Assembly (NCBI GenBank): GCA_036381495.1
Contig: DASVCS010000120.1
Location: forward strand, 1 to 56,224
From: DASVCS01 sp036381495
GTDB lineage: Bacteria > Gemmatimonadota > Gemmatimonadetes > Longimicrobiales > RSA9
Direction: 5' to 3'
DNA: 56,224 nucleotides
Part shown: positions 35,247 through 43,590 of the stretch, one piece after another
Layout of the letters: the number at the start of each line of letters is the position of its first letter
How positions within the stretch are numbered: position 1 is the first letter of the stretch
Translations under genes and position numbers: made by a program
The notes under the pieces: generated by a model
What the model was told of the DNA's origin: nothing
The model's input: the letters and a program-made list of their open reading frames with translations, nothing else
Databases searched by the model: none

Positions 35247-35552
35247 TCAGCGACCGCCGAACCGACCGCCGCCCGGACGACCGCCGAAACCGCTGCGTCC
35301 GCCGAAGCCGCCCCGGCCGCCGGCAACGCCGCCGCCCGCGGGCGCATCGAGACGCACCACGTTCTGCGCCTTCAGCCCCTTCGGCTCCTGGATCACATCG
35401 AACTCGACGCGCTCCCCTTCGTTCAACGTCTTGAAGCCGGTCCCCTCGATCGCGCTGTGGTGGACGAAGACGTCCGGCCCATCCTCCTGCTGGAGGAAGC
35501 CGTACCCCTTCTCCTGGGAGAACCACTTCACCGTGCCTGTCGTACGTGCCAT
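35247..35552 (-). CDS. Cold-shock protein with Gly/Arg-rich (RGG-like) tail
   Basis: 101 aa. Residues 1-70 are a cold-shock domain (TGTVKWFSQEKGYGFLQ, VFVHHSAIEGTGF, RVEFDVIQEPKG). The last 30 residues are a low-complexity tail with repeated GGRGGFGGRSGFGGR-type units. Such tails add RNA binding and phase-separation capacity in eukaryotic RGG proteins; in bacteria they are unusual on Csp. The ATG has GAGGG 8 nt upstream. It is 70 bp downstream of rpsU on the same strand, so it is likely co-transcribed behind the structured rpsU leader. Confidence 0.95.
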   Translation of the reverse strand: MARTTGTVKWFSQEKGYGFLQQEDGPDVFVHHSAIEGTGFKTLNEGERVEFDVIQEPKGLKAQNVVRLDAPAGGGVAGGRGGFGGRSGFGGRPGGGRFGGR

Positions 35553-35622
35553 GTGAGTACCCTCGGAATGGAATGTGTCCGTCCGCGGCCGTCCGCCGCG
35601 GGGAGTCCGGAGCGGCCGCCGA

Positions 35623-35817
35623 TCAGCGACCCCTCCGGCGGGCGCGCGCCTGCCGACGCCTGGCGTCTGCGGCCTTGCGTCGCTTCGCGACGCTCGGCTT
35701 TTCGTAGAACCGCTTCTTCTTCATGTCCTTGAACCGGCCCGACCGGAGCATCTTGCGTCGGAACTGCTTCAGTCCCCAGTCGAGTCGATCCTTCTCATCG
35801 AGAATGACTTCAACCAT
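35623..35817 (-). CDS. rpsU: 30S ribosomal protein bS21
   Basis: 64 aa. The ATG at 35817 follows GGGAG at 5 nt. Family sequence: VEVILDEKDRLDWGLKQFRRKMLRSG, then KKKRFYEKPSVAKRRKAA and an Arg-rich tail. bS21 sits on the 30S platform near the anti-Shine-Dalgarno and helps start translation. It is followed by a cold-shock gene, forming an rpsU-csp unit, and is preceded by a two-hairpin leader shared with the other csp gene at 21.7 kb. Confidence 0.96.
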   Translation of the reverse strand: MVEVILDEKDRLDWGLKQFRRKMLRSGRFKDMKKKRFYEKPSVAKRRKAADARRRQARARRRGR

Positions 35818-35842
35818 ATTGCTCCCAGGTTGTGAAACAAAA

Positions 35843-35912
35843 AACGGGACCTGGACAGCAGCCCAGATCCCGTTCTGTCTCTGGTCCCGGGGTCGGCTCC
35901 GGTGCCGACCCC
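35843..35912 (-). promoter_or_regulatory. Structured leader of rpsU-csp (two hairpins, CCAGAGAC box)
   Basis: Minus-strand order: 9-bp hairpin GGGGTCGGC/GCCGACCCC (35889-35912), box CCAGAGAC (35877-35884), then a 12-bp hairpin with one mismatch (35843-35874) followed by TTTTTTG. The second hairpin is a perfect-looking intrinsic terminator 25 nt before the rpsU start. Same architecture as 21843-21913. Confidence 0.6.
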
Positions 35913-35929
35913 TGACATCGCCCACAGCT

Positions 35930-35958
35930 AATCTAATACATTGCTTGCGCCGCGTCCA
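35930..35958 (-). promoter_or_regulatory. Candidate rpsU promoter (TGGACG-17-TAGATT)
   Basis: Minus strand: TGGACG (35953-35958), a 17-nt spacer, TAGATT (35930-35935). It places the two leader hairpins within a 5' UTR of about 105 nt. Confidence 0.45.
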
Positions 35959-36011
35959 GTGTCTTCCGGGCGCGGGCGGCTGGCCGTTCCGGGCGCGCGG
36001 GCGGGGGCATC

Positions 36012-37139
36012 TCACCGAGCCGCCAGCGTTTCCGCGCGCACGGTCAGGTCGTCGATCCGGTCGCGGTCGATGTCGACGCCGATCCCGGGCCGATCGCGCG
36101 GGACGTCCACCATCCCATCGGCGCTCATGGTCCACTCGGGCGTCACGATGTCGCGCTCCCAGTAGCGCGCGCTCGGCGAGAGGTCGCCGGGGAGGGTGAA
36201 GTTGGGCAGTGAGGCGAGCGCGATGTTGTGCCCGCGGCCGATGCCGCTCTCGAGCATGCCGCCGCACCAGACGGGGACGGCGTTGTCGCGGCAGTAGTCG
36301 TGGATCGCGATCGAGGCGCGGAACCCGCCGACGCGGCCGGGCTTGATGTTGATGATGCGACCGCCGCCGAGCGCGACCATCTCCTCCGCGCGGTCGACGC
36401 TCGTGATCGATTCATCCAGGCAGATCGGCGTCTGGATCCGCTTCTGGAGCGCGGCGTGCCGGAAGATGTCATCGCGGCCGAGCGGCTGTTCGATCATCAG
36501 CAGGTCGAACGCATCCAACCCGGCGAGATGCTCGGCATCGGCCAGTGTGTAAGCCGAGTTCGCATCGGCCATCAGGGCGGGAGCCGGGCCCAGCGCCTCT
36601 CGAACGGCGGCCACGTACGCCAGGTCCGCGCCCGGCCGGATCTTGAGTTTGATCTTGCGGTACCCCGCTCTGTGCGCGGCCACCGCCCGCTCGACGAGCG
36701 CCGCTGGATCGGGCTGGATCCCGAGCGAGATGCCGACGGGCACCCGTTCGCGGGTGCCACCGAGCAGCCGCGCGAGCGGCCATCCGCGCAGCCGCGCGGC
36801 CAGCTCCCAGCACCCCATCTCGATCGCCGCCTTCGCCATCCAGTGGCCGCGCAGGTCGCGCTCGAGCAACGGCTGTACCGCCTCCGGCCCGGCGAGATCG
36901 CGGCCGAGGACCCGGGGCGCCAGCCACTCGCGGATCGCCAGCCAGGCGGTGTCGATGGTCTCGGGGCTGTAGTTCGGCCACTCGCCGGCCACGCACTCGG
37001 ACCAGCCGACCACACCGTCCGCGTGGTGCAGTTCGAGCAGACAGATCCGCCGCTCCGACGCGACGCCGGACGAGATCCGGAACGGCTCCTTGAGCCGGAG
37101 CCGGATCTCACGCATGATGATCCTCTCGATGCGGAGCAT
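36012..37139 (-). CDS. o-Succinylbenzoate synthase / N-succinylamino acid racemase family
   Basis: 375 aa from the ATG at 37139; the N-terminus IERIIMREIRLRLKEPFRISSG is the family's usual first strand, although the ATG at 37115 has the better ribosome binding site. Enolase-superfamily MLE subgroup residues: KIKLKI (catalytic Lys pair), MADANSAYTL (Asp metal ligand), LMIEQPLG (Glu), ICLDESI (Asp), INIKPGRVGG (second catalytic Lys). Such enzymes make o-succinylbenzoate for menaquinone or racemise N-succinyl amino acids. The partner here is a GNAT acyltransferase rather than men genes, favouring the racemase role. Last gene of a gntR-gnat-nsar operon. Confidence 0.92.
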   Translation of the reverse strand: MLRIERIIMREIRLRLKEPFRISSGVASERRICLLELHHADGVVGWSECVAGEWPNYSPETIDTAWLAIREWLAPRVLGRDLAGPEAVQPLLERDLRGHWMAKAAIEMGCWELAARLRGWPLARLLGGTRERVPVGISLGIQPDPAALVERAVAAHRAGYRKIKLKIRPGADLAYVAAVREALGPAPALMADANSAYTLADAEHLAGLDAFDLLMIEQPLGRDDIFRHAALQKRIQTPICLDESITSVDRAEEMVALGGGRIINIKPGRVGGFRASIAIHDYCRDNAVPVWCGGMLESGIGRGHNIALASLPNFTLPGDLSPSARYWERDIVTPEWTMSADGMVDVPRDRPGIGVDIDRDRIDDLTVRAETLAAR

Positions 37140-37144
37140 CCGCG

Positions 37145-37972
37145 CTACGCCCCCTCCGAGACCGCGGCAGCGAGCACGTAGAAGCAGCGCGCGGCCTCGC
37201 GCCGGAACGCCACCACCCGGTAGCCGCGTTCGAGGTACCCCAGGAACGCGTGGCGCGTCGCGACGCGCCACTGCTGCGCCAGCGCGAGGTCGTCCTCGAT
37301 CATGGCATCGATGTCGGGCGGCACTTCGATCCCGACGACCGGGGCGAGCAACCACTCCCGTGCCGGTGCACCGGCCGGCTCGACGGGGTTCACCACCGGC
37401 ACGTCCGCTTGCCATTCCGCGGGCCCGGCCGCCGGCCGATCGGGCGTGGCTTCCGTCCGGACCGGCCACGACACCACGAGCCGGTCCGTGCCGAGGGCGT
37501 GGAGCGCGCTTCCGGTCGGACCGTACATGTCGGCGACGTATTCGACGACGCTCGCGCCCAGGCGCGTCAGGTTCAGGTGCGCGTTGCGGGCGACCAGTGG
37601 GTCGAACGTCCAGTAGATCCGCTCGACGCCCAGCGCTTCGAGGTACGACCGCTGGAACGCCTTCAGTCGCCGGCCGATCTCGCGGTTGCGCGCCTCCGGC
37701 AGCACGGCGAGCATGTGCGACCAGTGGACCAGCCGGCCGTTCTCGAGGCCGGTCATCCCGAACACGAACCCGAGGAGCCGCCCCGATCCGTCGAACGCAC
37801 CCGCGCTCACGCCGCCGATCTGCCGACTGATCTTCAGCATACTCGCCGGCACGACATCGGCGAAGTCGCGCCCCCAGACCTCCTGCTGGATCCGAACGCA
37901 CGCCCGATCGTCGCGATCCGACTCGAACATGCGGATCTCGACCGCATCCGGTGGACGACCCGGCGCGTTCAC
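37145..37972 (-). CDS. GNAT-family acyltransferase (possible amino acid N-succinyltransferase)
   Basis: 275 aa. The GTG start overlaps the gntR stop (GTGA). GNAT fold: VEIRMFESDRDDRACVRIQQEVWG first strand, GFVFGMTG, HWSHMLAVLPEARNREIGRRLKAFQRSYLEALG (acyl-CoA pyrophosphate loop region), WTFDPLVARNAHLNLTRLGA. The C-terminal 100 residues form an extra domain. In Geobacillus, a GNAT enzyme adjacent to an N-succinylamino acid racemase succinylates D-amino acids as the first step of D-to-L conversion; the same adjacency here suggests the same job. A desuccinylase would be needed; M20 enzymes elsewhere in the window are candidates only. Confidence 0.85.
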   Translation of the reverse strand: MNAPGRPPDAVEIRMFESDRDDRACVRIQQEVWGRDFADVVPASMLKISRQIGGVSAGAFDGSGRLLGFVFGMTGLENGRLVHWSHMLAVLPEARNREIGRRLKAFQRSYLEALGVERIYWTFDPLVARNAHLNLTRLGASVVEYVADMYGPTGSALHALGTDRLVVSWPVRTEATPDRPAAGPAEWQADVPVVNPVEPAGAPAREWLLAPVVGIEVPPDIDAMIEDDLALAQQWRVATRHAFLGYLERGYRVVAFRREAARCFYVLAAAVSEGA

Positions 37973-38697
37973 CAGCTTCCGCGCTCGCCGGCGGTCAGGA
38001 TGACGCGGTTCAGCCGGAGCGCGGCATTGCGCCAGTTGTCGCGGACCGCGCCGTGCGCGGCCTCGCCATCGCCGGCGGCGATGCCGTCGATGATCCGGTC
38101 GTGCTCGGCGATCGACGTCGCGATCTGGTCGAGCAACACGCTGACGTAGAGGCGGATGTAACGCTCGGCCTGTGGTTTGACGGCCTCGTGCAGCGCCTGG
38201 AGCCGCGGTCCGCTGCCCGCCGCGACGTAGCTCCGGTGGAACTCGGTGTCGAGGTCGAACAGCCGGTCGCGATCGGGATGCACGTTGCGCGAGGCATCGA
38301 GGTATTCTCGATTGATGCGCCGGAGCCGCTCGGTCAGCCGCGCGCGCTCGCCCGCCTCGACTCCGGCGGCGCGGCGGGCGGCAAGACCCTCGATCTCGCC
38401 AAGAATGCTGAACAACTCGCGCGCATCCTCCTGGGTCAACGGCGAGACGAACGGTCGCGTCTGGCGACCCTGCTCGGCGGCGATGATGTAGCCCTCCTGC
38501 TGAAGGCGCTGGAGCGCGCTACGGACGGGTGTTCGGCTGACGCCCAGGCGCTCGGCGATCTCCGTCTCGATGACGCGCGTCCCCGGCGCGAGGCGGCCGT
38601 GCACGATCAACTCGCGGAGCCGGTGGTACGCGAGCGCTGTACGGTCGCGGTTCCCGGGCGCGGTACGCCCGGGCTTCTCTGTCGTCCTCGAATCCAT
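37969..38697 (-). CDS. GntR-family transcriptional regulator, FCD domain (FadR subfamily)
   Basis: 242 aa. The N-terminal winged helix (about 20-90) contains ALAYHRLRELIVHGRLAPGTRVIETEIAERLGVSRTPVRSAL. The C-terminal helical FCD ligand domain has the metal-ligand Asp/His set in FDLDTEFHRSYVAA and AEHDRIIDGIAAGD. Such regulators bind small carboxylates or amino acids and usually repress the operon they head. It is translationally coupled to the GNAT gene, so it probably controls the acyltransferase/racemase pair. Confidence 0.93.
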   Translation of the reverse strand: MDSRTTEKPGRTAPGNRDRTALAYHRLRELIVHGRLAPGTRVIETEIAERLGVSRTPVRSALQRLQQEGYIIAAEQGRQTRPFVSPLTQEDARELFSILGEIEGLAARRAAGVEAGERARLTERLRRINREYLDASRNVHPDRDRLFDLDTEFHRSYVAAGSGPRLQALHEAVKPQAERYIRLYVSVLLDQIATSIAEHDRIIDGIAAGDGEAAHGAVRDNWRNAALRLNRVILTAGERGSW

Positions 38698-38949
38698 TGA
38701 TCGATCGGAACCCGGGATGGTGATCGCGCGACGCGGCCCGCCGTTCAGGGGCGATCTCGGCCGCCGTGGTGCCGGGCCACGAACGCGCCACACGGCATTC
38801 TGTGCCCGCCACGAATACTGTACCCGGAGCCCCGTTTCGGCAAGTCTCTTGCGAGGGCCGGGCGCCGCGGACCGATGCACCGGACGACCCGCAGGCGCCT
38901 CCCGGTGTAGCATGTCAGGATCGGTACGACGAGCTGAGGGGAGAGGGAA
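38698..38949. other. Divergent intergenic region between gntR and the MFS gene
   Basis: No gene seen. It carries the candidate gntR promoter (38815-38843). The rightward MFS gene must start near its right edge, where a long purine-rich ribosome binding site (GAGGGGAGAGGGAA) ends at 38949. Confidence 0.5.
38815..38843 (-). promoter_or_regulatory. Candidate gntR-operon promoter
   Basis: Minus strand: TTGCCG (38838-38843), a 17-nt spacer, CAGTAT (38815-38820). A near-palindromic ATACTGTAC overlaps the -10 region and could be the regulator's operator. Weak box matches. Confidence 0.25.
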
Positions 38950-40263
38950 ATTTTCGCGACATCCGCCGGGGTCGCCCGGACGCTTTCGGCACTCCGTCAT
39001 CGCAACTTCCGCCTATTCTTCCTGGGACAAGGCGTCTCACGCATCGGCACCTGGATGCAGCAGGTGGCGATGAACTGGCTGGTGTACCGGTTGACCGGTT
39101 CTCCGGCGGCGCTGGGCCTGGTCGCCTTCGCGGGATACTTCCCGGCCTTCGTACTGGGACCGTTCGCGGGAGTGCTCGCGGATCGGCGCAGCCGCTACCG
39201 CGTCGTCCTCGCGACGCAGATGTCGGCGGCGACGCTCGCGGCTGCGCTCGCGGCACTCGTGCTGACGGGCGTCGTCGAGGTGTGGCACGTCGTCGTGTTG
39301 GCGGCACTGGTGGGCGTCGTGAACGGCTTCGACGTCCCGGCACGACAGGCGCTGCTCGTCGAACTCGTCGGCGGAACGGGCGACCTGCCGAACGCGATCG
39401 CGCTGAACTCGTCCATGTTCAACGCGGCACGGCTGGTGGGTCCGGCGATCGCCGGCATACTCATCGGGCTGGTCGGGGAGGGCCTGGTGTTCCTGATCGA
39501 CGCGGCCAGCTATCTCGCCGTCATCGGAGGACTGCTCGCGATCCACGTCCCCGCGACGCCACGGCCGCGGGACCGGCCGCCCGTGCTCCGCACGCTCCGC
39601 GACGGATTCGGCTACGCCTACGGGTTCCCGCCGATCCGCGCGATCCTCGCGCTCCTCGCACTCGTCAGCCTGCTCGGCATGCCCTACGCGGTCCTGCTGC
39701 CCGTCTTCGCCAGCGACGTGCTCGGCGGCGGCGCACACACCCTCGGATTCCTCACCGCCGCGGCCGGCCTCGGCGCCCTCACCGCCGCCGTCTGGCTCGC
39801 CTCCCGCACCACCGTGCGAGGGCTGGGACGCGTCATCGTCGCCGCCGCCACACTGTTCGGCTTCGGCCTCGTCGTCTTCTCCCGATCCCGCGTCGAATGG
39901 CTCTCGCTCGTGTTGCTCGTCATTGCAGGATTCGGCGTCATGGCGACGACGGCCTCCATCAACACCGTGCTCCAGACCATCGTCGAGGAGGACAAACGAG
40001 GCCGCGTCATGAGCTTCTACACCATGGCGTTCATGGGGATGACCCCGTTCGGCGGCCTGCTCGCCGGCATCCTCGCCGACTGGATCGGCGCACCGAACAC
40101 GGTACTGCTCGGCGGGCTCGCCGTCATGCTCGCAGCAGCGTGGTTCGCGCGACGGCTGCCGGTGCTACGCGCTCACATCCTCCCCATCTACGAACGCCTC
40201 GGCATCGTTTCCGAGGTCGCGACCGGCATCCAGACGGCGACGGAGTTGCGCCCGAGGTCGTAG
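38950..40263 (+). CDS. MFS transporter (EntS-like), probable ATT start
   Basis: The first canonical start in this frame is ATG at 39055, giving 402 aa. Conserved family sequence lies upstream of it in the same frame: LSALRHRNFRLFFLGQGVSRIGTW, the usual first helix of EntS-like exporters. No ATG, GTG or TTG occurs between the upstream TGA (38935) and 39055. An ATT at 38950 directly follows GAGGGGAGAGGGAA and would give 437 aa. Twelve hydrophobic helices follow, with the MFS loop GVLADRRSRYR and the second-half GRVMSFYTMAFMGMTPFGGLLAG. Inner-membrane proton-coupled exporter; substrate unknown. Confidence 0.85.
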   Translation: MFATSAGVARTLSALRHRNFRLFFLGQGVSRIGTWMQQVAMNWLVYRLTGSPAALGLVAFAGYFPAFVLGPFAGVLADRRSRYRVVLATQMSAATLAAALAALVLTGVVEVWHVVVLAALVGVVNGFDVPARQALLVELVGGTGDLPNAIALNSSMFNAARLVGPAIAGILIGLVGEGLVFLIDAASYLAVIGGLLAIHVPATPRPRDRPPVLRTLRDGFGYAYGFPPIRAILALLALVSLLGMPYAVLLPVFASDVLGGGAHTLGFLTAAAGLGALTAAVWLASRTTVRGLGRVIVAAATLFGFGLVVFSRSRVEWLSLVLLVIAGFGVMATTASINTVLQTIVEEDKRGRVMSFYTMAFMGMTPFGGLLAGILADWIGAPNTVLLGGLAVMLAAAWFARRLPVLRAHILPIYERLGIVSEVATGIQTATELRPRS

Positions 40264-40285
40264 GCGGCCGCGGCCGCCGTCACGC

Positions 40286-40939
40286 TCAGCGGGCGTAACG
40301 CCCGGTCAGCAACGCCTCCTCGAGCACGTGTCCCGTCATCGCGTCCTCGAGCCCTTCCCGGTCCGCACCCGGGGCCAGGGCGAGCGTCGTGTCCAGCGCG
40401 AAGAGACGGAACCGGTAGTGGTGGTCCGGGCCCGGCGGCGGACACGGGCCACGATAACCGATCGACCGGAATCCGTTGCGCCCCTGCGCCGCCGAGCCGA
40501 ACCCCTCGAGTACCTCCGACGGCGGGATCGCCTCGGGAAGCGTCGAGACATCCGGTGGCACGTTCCAGAGCAGCCAGTGGACGAACTCGCCTCGCGGCGC
40601 ATCCGGGTCATCGAACACCAGCGCCAACGTCCGCGCACTGTCCGGCACCCCCCGGATCACCAGCGGCGGAGAGACATCCTCGCCATCGCACGTGAACCGC
40701 TCGGGGATCCGCTCCCCATCCTCGAACTCGGGCGACGTCAGCCTCATCCGCGCATCTCCTTCCATTTCCGCGGTCTGCCGCCCCTCCGCCCCCTCCCGGC
40801 CGCACCCGCCGAGCGCAAGACCGATGCCGGCGATCACCGCCAGCACCGCCACACCCCGCGCTCCGCGCACGCGCGCGACGAGGCCGCCCCGCGACGGCAC
40901 CCGCCCCGCCCGGCCTTCGGCACCGCCCGCGCCGCTCAC
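40286..40939 (-). CDS. YbhB/YbcL family Raf kinase inhibitor-like (PEBP) lipoprotein
   Basis: 217 aa. The GTG start overlaps the NDH-2 stop (GTGA) and has GAGGAG upstream. Signal peptide with lipobox LALGGC. PEBP core: RLTSPEFEDGERIPERFTCDGEDVSPPL, LALVFDDPDAPRGEFVHWLLWNVPP, and YRGPCPPPGPDHHYRFRLFALD. The family binds phospholipid head groups or small ligands; its role in bacteria is unclear. Translationally coupled to a type II NADH dehydrogenase and likely attached to the envelope. Confidence 0.92.
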   Translation of the reverse strand: MSGAGGAEGRAGRVPSRGGLVARVRGARGVAVLAVIAGIGLALGGCGREGAEGRQTAEMEGDARMRLTSPEFEDGERIPERFTCDGEDVSPPLVIRGVPDSARTLALVFDDPDAPRGEFVHWLLWNVPPDVSTLPEAIPPSEVLEGFGSAAQGRNGFRSIGYRGPCPPPGPDHHYRFRLFALDTTLALAPGADREGLEDAMTGHVLEEALLTGRYAR

Positions 40940-42234
40940 GCGCTCCTCGCCAGTTCCGCGCCCGACCGCCGCGCACTCCGCAGTCGTACCGCGCGACCGC
41001 CCGTGATCAACCGGATCCCCCGCTGGTACGTGACGTAGGCCCACGCCCACTGGATCATGACAAGCAGCCGGTTCCGGAATCCGACCAGGTAGAGGATGTG
41101 GATGAAGACCCAGACGAGCCAGGCGATGAGGCCGCTCAGCCGGAGGCGGCCGATTTCGGCGACAGCGGCGGCGCGGCCGATGGTGGCGAGGTTCCCCTTA
41201 TCGAAGTAGTGGAACGGTTTGCGGGGTTCGTGCCGGAGGTCGCGGCGGATCATCCGGGCGACGTGGCGGCCCATCTGCATGGCGGCGGGGGCGACGCCGG
41301 GGATCGGCTGGCCGTTCTGCTCGATGGCGGCGAGGTCGCCGGCGACGAAGACCTCGGGGTGGCCGGGGATCGAGCCGTCGGCGCGGACGCGGACGCGGCC
41401 GGCGCGGTCGAGGGGTGCGCCGAGGTCGCGGCCGATGGCGGAGGCGGCGACGCCGGCGGCCCAGAAGATGTTTCCGGCATCGAGGCGTTCATCGCCGATG
41501 CACACGGCATCGGGCTCGATGCGGGTGACGTGTGCGTCGGTGCGGACCTCGACGCCGAGTCGTTCGAGTTGGCGGCGCGCGGCAGTGGAGAGTTCGGGCG
41601 GGTAGGCGGGCAGGAGGCGGGGTCCGCCTTCGAGGAGCACGATGCGGGTGGTGGTGGTGTCGATCCAGCGGAAGTCGTTGGGCATCACCTGACGTGCGAT
41701 CTCGGCCATGGCGCCGGCCAGTTCGACGCCGGTGGGTCCGCCGCCGACGATGGCGAAGGTGAGCAGGCGGCGGCGCGCCTGCGGATCCGCCTCGCGCTCG
41801 GCGGCCTCGAAGGCGAGCAGGAACCGGCGCCGGATTTCGAGTGCGTCGTCGACCGTCTTCAGCCCCGGCGCGTGCGGAGCCCAGTCGTCGTTTCCGAAGT
41901 AGGCGTGGGTCGCGCCGGTCGCGACGACGAGGTAGTCGTACGGGAGGCTGCCATCGCGCAGTTTGACGACGCGGCGCTCGACATCCACGGCCTCGACCTC
42001 GCCCATCCAGACCTCCGCGTTGCGCTGGCGCCGCAGGATCGAACGGATCGGCATGGCGATGTCCGCGGGCGAGAGCGACGCGGTGGCGACCTGATAGAGG
42101 AGCGGTTGGAAGAGGTGGAAATTGCTACGATCGACGAGGGTGATCCGGACCGGTGCGCGGCGCAGTGCGCGCGCGCAGGCCAGTCCGGCGAAGCCGCCGC
42201 CGATGATCACCACGTGGGGTGTGCGATCGGCCAT
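40936..42234 (-). CDS. Type II NADH:quinone oxidoreductase (NDH-2)
   Basis: 432 aa. Two dinucleotide-binding motifs: FAD site VVIIGGGFAGLACARAL (residues 9-25) and NADH site FAIVGGGPTGVELAGAM. The FAD-associated IPGHPEVFVAGDLAAI and quinone-site region GVAPAAMQMGRHVA are present. The C-terminus (WLVWVFIHILYLVGFRNRLLVMIQWAWAY) is a hydrophobic membrane anchor. Transfers electrons from NADH to the quinone pool without pumping protons. Coupled to a downstream PEBP lipoprotein. Confidence 0.94.
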   Translation of the reverse strand: MADRTPHVVIIGGGFAGLACARALRRAPVRITLVDRSNFHLFQPLLYQVATASLSPADIAMPIRSILRRQRNAEVWMGEVEAVDVERRVVKLRDGSLPYDYLVVATGATHAYFGNDDWAPHAPGLKTVDDALEIRRRFLLAFEAAEREADPQARRRLLTFAIVGGGPTGVELAGAMAEIARQVMPNDFRWIDTTTTRIVLLEGGPRLLPAYPPELSTAARRQLERLGVEVRTDAHVTRIEPDAVCIGDERLDAGNIFWAAGVAASAIGRDLGAPLDRAGRVRVRADGSIPGHPEVFVAGDLAAIEQNGQPIPGVAPAAMQMGRHVARMIRRDLRHEPRKPFHYFDKGNLATIGRAAAVAEIGRLRLSGLIAWLVWVFIHILYLVGFRNRLLVMIQWAWAYVTYQRGIRLITGGRAVRLRSARRSGAELARSA

Positions 42235-42298
42235 TTTACGGATCCTGTTCGGGGGACGACCGGCGGCGGCCCCCGATCCGGCGGTGTGCGCCGGCCGC

Positions 42299-43063
42299 CT
42301 AGCCGCCGTCGGGGATCCGCAGCACCTGTCCGGCTAATACCCGCGAGGAGCGGAGACCGTTCGCCCGTTTGAGCGCGCCCACCGTGACGCCGAAGTGCCG
42401 GGCAATGGTCCAGAGGCTGTCGCCGCGGCGGACGAGATAGACGGATGCTCCGTCGCCGGCGAGGAGCGCGTTGATGCCCGCGGCTCCCTTCCCCTTCGCG
42501 TAACGCCGGTACGGGTCGGGGAAGACCGCCACGTGGTAGTGCGGCGGATGACGTTCGTGCGTGGCCTCGATCACGCCGTTCGCCTCGAGGAGGAGCAGCG
42601 CGCGCCGCATCCACTGGCGGCAGGCGGGGTCGTTGTCACGACGCAGGTCCACGGCCATCCCGGTGGGGTGGACGGAGCGGTCCGATGCGTTGCGCGGCTG
42701 GCGCGACTCCGGCCGGACCAGACTCGTGACCACGAGCTTCGCGCCGCACACCTTGCGGTACTGCGGCGCGAAGTGTTCGAGGAAGAGCTTGACCGCCGGG
42801 CGGGCGTAGGGAAACGAGACCTTTTCGAGCGTGTAGTCCTCGTTTCCCGGGATCCGCACCAGCAGCCCGGCCTCGACGAACCGCTTCACATCCGCCGGAT
42901 CCTCGAGGTACGAGAAGTCGTGCGCGTGCGCCTGGCGGTTCTGGCGTGTCAGCGAGGCGGTCGAGCCGCGCAGACTCTGGGCGCGGGCCGCCGTGGCGCA
43001 GAGCAGGAGCAGCAGCCCGGCGATGGGAACGATCCTACGGTCCATCCGTTGCAGACGGTTCAT
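42299..43063 (-). CDS. Exported DUF5715/M15-like peptidase-fold protein with LysM domain
   Basis: 254 aa. Signal peptide to about residue 28 (LLLLLCATAARA). The central domain has the M15/VanY-type zinc pattern: SVHPTGMAVDLRR (H-x6-D) and HPPHYHVAVF (HxH), after LVVTSLVRPESRQ. The C-terminal LysM (VYLVRRGDSLWTIARHFGVTVGALKRANG) binds peptidoglycan. It is probably a periplasmic D,D- or L,D-peptidase acting on cell wall. The ATG overlaps the MOSC stop (ATGA), so the two are coupled; the functional link is not obvious. Confidence 0.88.
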   Translation of the reverse strand: MNRLQRMDRRIVPIAGLLLLLCATAARAQSLRGSTASLTRQNRQAHAHDFSYLEDPADVKRFVEAGLLVRIPGNEDYTLEKVSFPYARPAVKLFLEHFAPQYRKVCGAKLVVTSLVRPESRQPRNASDRSVHPTGMAVDLRRDNDPACRQWMRRALLLLEANGVIEATHERHPPHYHVAVFPDPYRRYAKGKGAAGINALLAGDGASVYLVRRGDSLWTIARHFGVTVGALKRANGLRSSRVLAGQVLRIPDGG

Positions 43064-43557
43064 CTGTGAGCGATTGCGGCATCCTCGATCGTGCGCGTCC
43101 TGCCGTTCGTGACCACGGCGACGGGGTCACCGACCTCGATGCGGCCTCCGCGTAGAATCTCGGCACGCAGACCGCCGCGGTGGAGCAGGCCCCGGATGAG
43201 CTCGCGCCCCGTCAGCTTCTCGAGGTGGCGGCACGGCTCGCAGAGGAGCAGGCCGCGAGCGACGGCGGAGCCGATCCGGAACTCCCGTCCGACCAGCGCG
43301 TTCAGCCGGATCCCGTGCGTCACCACGTTCCGGCGGCATTCTCCGGGTGCGAGCGCGACGGCGAACTCGCGCTCGAGCGCTTCGAGCGCTTCCTCCTCGA
43401 TCAGTGTGACGGCGCAGGCGCGGCGGGGGTCACGCGAGAGGCGCCGGACGTGGTCGAAGTAGCGGTCTCCCTCGATCCCGCGGCCCGCCACGGCCCGGAC
43501 TTCGCGCACCTCCACCATCGGCGCCCACCGCTCCGGCGCGATGTGGAGCGAGCGCAC
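43060..43557 (-). CDS. MOSC domain-containing protein
   Basis: 165 aa from the GTG at 43557; a GTG at 43587 would add ten Gly/Arg residues. MOSC features: HIAPERWAPMVEVREVRAVAGRGIEGDRYF, VTLIEEEALEALE, RRNVVTHGIRLNALVGREFRIG, and the conserved Cys in LLLCEPCRHLEKLTG. MOSC domains bind sulfurated molybdenum cofactor or carry sulfur; stand-alone members detoxify N-hydroxylated compounds. Coupled to the LysM peptidase gene. The window also holds a YdeP molybdoenzyme, but no direct link is shown. Confidence 0.9.
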   Translation of the reverse strand: MRSLHIAPERWAPMVEVREVRAVAGRGIEGDRYFDHVRRLSRDPRRACAVTLIEEEALEALEREFAVALAPGECRRNVVTHGIRLNALVGREFRIGSAVARGLLLCEPCRHLEKLTGRELIRGLLHRGGLRAEILRGGRIEVGDPVAVVTNGRTRTIEDAAIAHR

Positions 43558-43590
43558 CCGCCCCTCACCGCGCCCCTGACCGCGCACTCC

